Assembly (NCBI GenBank): GCA_002427015.1 | Contig: DIPE01000108.1 | Location: 1-14,818 of the forward strand | Direction of reading: 5' to 3' | Origin: Firmicutes bacterium UBA5496 | Lineage (GTDB): Bacteria > Bacillota > Proteinivoracia > UBA4975 | DNA length: 14,818 bases | Part shown: positions 13,682-14,818 of the stretch, one piece after another | How positions within the stretch are numbered: position 1 is the first letter of the stretch | Layout: the number at the start of each line of letters is the position of its first letter | Position numbers and translations under genes: made by a program | Notes under the pieces: generated by a model | What the model was told of the DNA's origin: nothing | What the model saw: the letters and a program-made list of their open reading frames with translations, nothing else | The model's database searches: none

Positions 13682-14818
13682 ATGAAGTTTAAGCCTCTGC
13701 TGCGGCTGTTCAAAGTAGCGCCCAAACTCAAGAAGTGGGCCTGGATGGCGGGAGTCCTCGTGGTTCTGGAAGCTGTATCAGCGCCGGCAATGGGGGAATT
13801 AATCCGCCGGATGGTGGATACCATCTTCTCCCCTGGCCCAGCCAACTACAGCAACTTGGTTATAGCCACGGTGATCCTTGTCCTGGCCATGAGCGCCATT
13901 GCCTGGATCAGGACCAGGGTAATAGCAAGGATTTCCGAGCAAGGCGCGGGTGAAATGCGCAGACTGGCAGTGGAAAGCCTGCTTGAAATGCCTATTTCCA
14001 GGCTGGACAGCATCCACACCGGCGATCAGCTTTCCCGCCTGACTAATGACGCAGGTGTCATCCGCCACTATCTGTATTTTGAAGTATTTTGGTTTCTCAG
14101 CCTGCCCCTGGCCGGCATTCTGGGCCTGGGCTACCTCTTTTTCCTGGACTGGGTGATGACCCTGGTGACTCTTGCATTGATTCCCATACTGGTATTTATC
14201 ACCACTAAGGTTTCAGGGCCGGTGCAGAAAATCAGCGGAGAGCTTCAGGAAAACTTGGGCGTTGTCAACAACAGCACCCAGGATGCCCTGGGGGGAGCCG
14301 AGGTTGTCAAGGCTTTCAATCTCCAGGAAGAAATGGAATCCAGGCAAAATAAGGCCTTGACAGCGACTGTGGCCAGCGGCATGCGCCTGGCCAGGCAGCA
14401 AGCCATTGTGCGCATGTGTTCCGTTGCTTCCGGCTTCCTCCCCTTCATTTTGCCCTTGGCTTTAGGCGGCTGGTTTGTAGTGAGCGGGCGTCTCAGCGCC
14501 GGCAGCGTCGTCGCCTTTATTCAGATGCTCAACAGCGTGACCTACCCTATGTCCCGGCTGCCCATGGCCATGAGCGAACATCAAAAGTCCATGGCCGCCT
14601 TTGCCCGGATGTATGAACTGATTGATGAACCCAGGGAAAGGTCGGATGGCCAGGAATTCAGCAATGGCCAGGGAGTGGTCCTGCAGGCGGAAAACCTGGT
14701 CTTTGGCTACAATGCCGAACCCATCCTCAACGGCCTCAGTTTTGAACTGCGCCGGGGAGAAACCGTGGCCCTGGTAGGACCCAGCGGCGCCGGCAAGTCC
14801 ACAGTTTTTAAAGTCCTG
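13682..14818 (+). CDS. ABC exporter half-transporter, membrane plus ATPase domain (3' truncated by window)
   Basis: Start ATG 13682 has AAAGAGGAGG at 13664-13673. The visible 379 residues are an exporter-type membrane domain followed by the beginning of the ATPase. Membrane segments lie at about 18-38, 58-76, 135-155, 157-175, 250-268 and 273-290. There is an intracellular coupling stretch ISRLDSIHTGDQLSRLTND (105-123), typical of MsbA/MdlB-like exporters. The ATPase starts near 335 (LQAENLVFGY) and shows Walker A G366-PSGAGKST before the sequence ends. It probably exports a lipid, peptide or drug as a homo- or heterodimer. It is divergent from mocA and has two promoters and an operator-like palindrome upstream. 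The missing part should hold the signature and Walker B motifs. Confidence 0.93.
   Translation, partial: MKFKPLLRLFKVAPKLKKWAWMAGVLVVLEAVSAPAMGELIRRMVDTIFSPGPANYSNLVIATVILVLAMSAIAWIRTRVIARISEQGAGEMRRLAVESLLEMPISRLDSIHTGDQLSRLTNDAGVIRHYLYFEVFWFLSLPLAGILGLGYLFFLDWVMTLVTLALIPILVFITTKVSGPVQKISGELQENLGVVNNSTQDALGGAEVVKAFNLQEEMESRQNKALTATVASGMRLARQQAIVRMCSVASGFLPFILPLALGGWFVVSGRLSAGSVVAFIQMLNSVTYPMSRLPMAMSEHQKSMAAFARMYELIDEPRERSDGQEFSNGQGVVLQAENLVFGYNAEPILNGLSFELRRGETVALVGPSGAGKSTVFKVL

Overview
The window looks like a chromosomal stretch from a moderately GC-rich Gram-positive anaerobe, probably a clostridial Firmicute (Peptococcaceae/Thermoanaerobacterales-like). The reasons are strong AGGAGG-type ribosome binding sites, consensus sigma-A promoters, lipoprotein and secretion signals of Gram-positive style, a selenium-dependent molybdenum hydroxylase accessory set, and a GGGACAG/CTGTCCC repeat of a kind I associate with such genomes. 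The taxonomic call is inference only.

Most of the window is two minus-strand operons. Positions 13364 to 11177 hold three overlapping genes (MocA-type cytidylyltransferase, YqeB, YqeC) that mature selenium-dependent molybdenum hydroxylases. From a consensus promoter at 11167-11138, a second operon runs leftwards: a large secreted/membrane protein (10978-8726), an ABC ATPase, its membrane permease, a membrane protein with a Gly-rich linker, and a MoxR AAA+ ATPase (ends 4490). The DUF58 and BatA/VWA genes (2660 to 1) are the usual partners of MoxR, so the ancestral operon almost certainly continued into them. The BatA/VWA gene leaves the window at its 3' end.

That conserved MoxR-DUF58 junction is interrupted by an AT-rich block of about 1.8 kb (roughly 2677-4480) with two genes on the opposite strand. 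The first is a secreted matrixin-like zinc protease. Its frame has a TAA between the zinc-binding helix and the Met-turn, and the missing C-terminus is intact in frame after that stop. The second, 3 bases after the restored stop, is a lipoprotein with two similar beta-rich halves that recall the netrin/TIMP fold. A good terminator closes the block. The start of the DUF58 gene facing the block has a perfect Shine-Dalgarno but no ATG, GTG or TTG, so the insertion may have damaged it.

On the right, a 317-base intergenic region carries a promoter with a perfect 14-base palindrome at its predicted start point, a second promoter, and then a plus-strand ABC exporter gene (13682 to the window end, 3' truncated just after Walker A).

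The most interesting part is the protease/lipoprotein island with its internal stop, duplicated gene start and disrupted neighbour. The remainder is well-conserved clostridial gene content.
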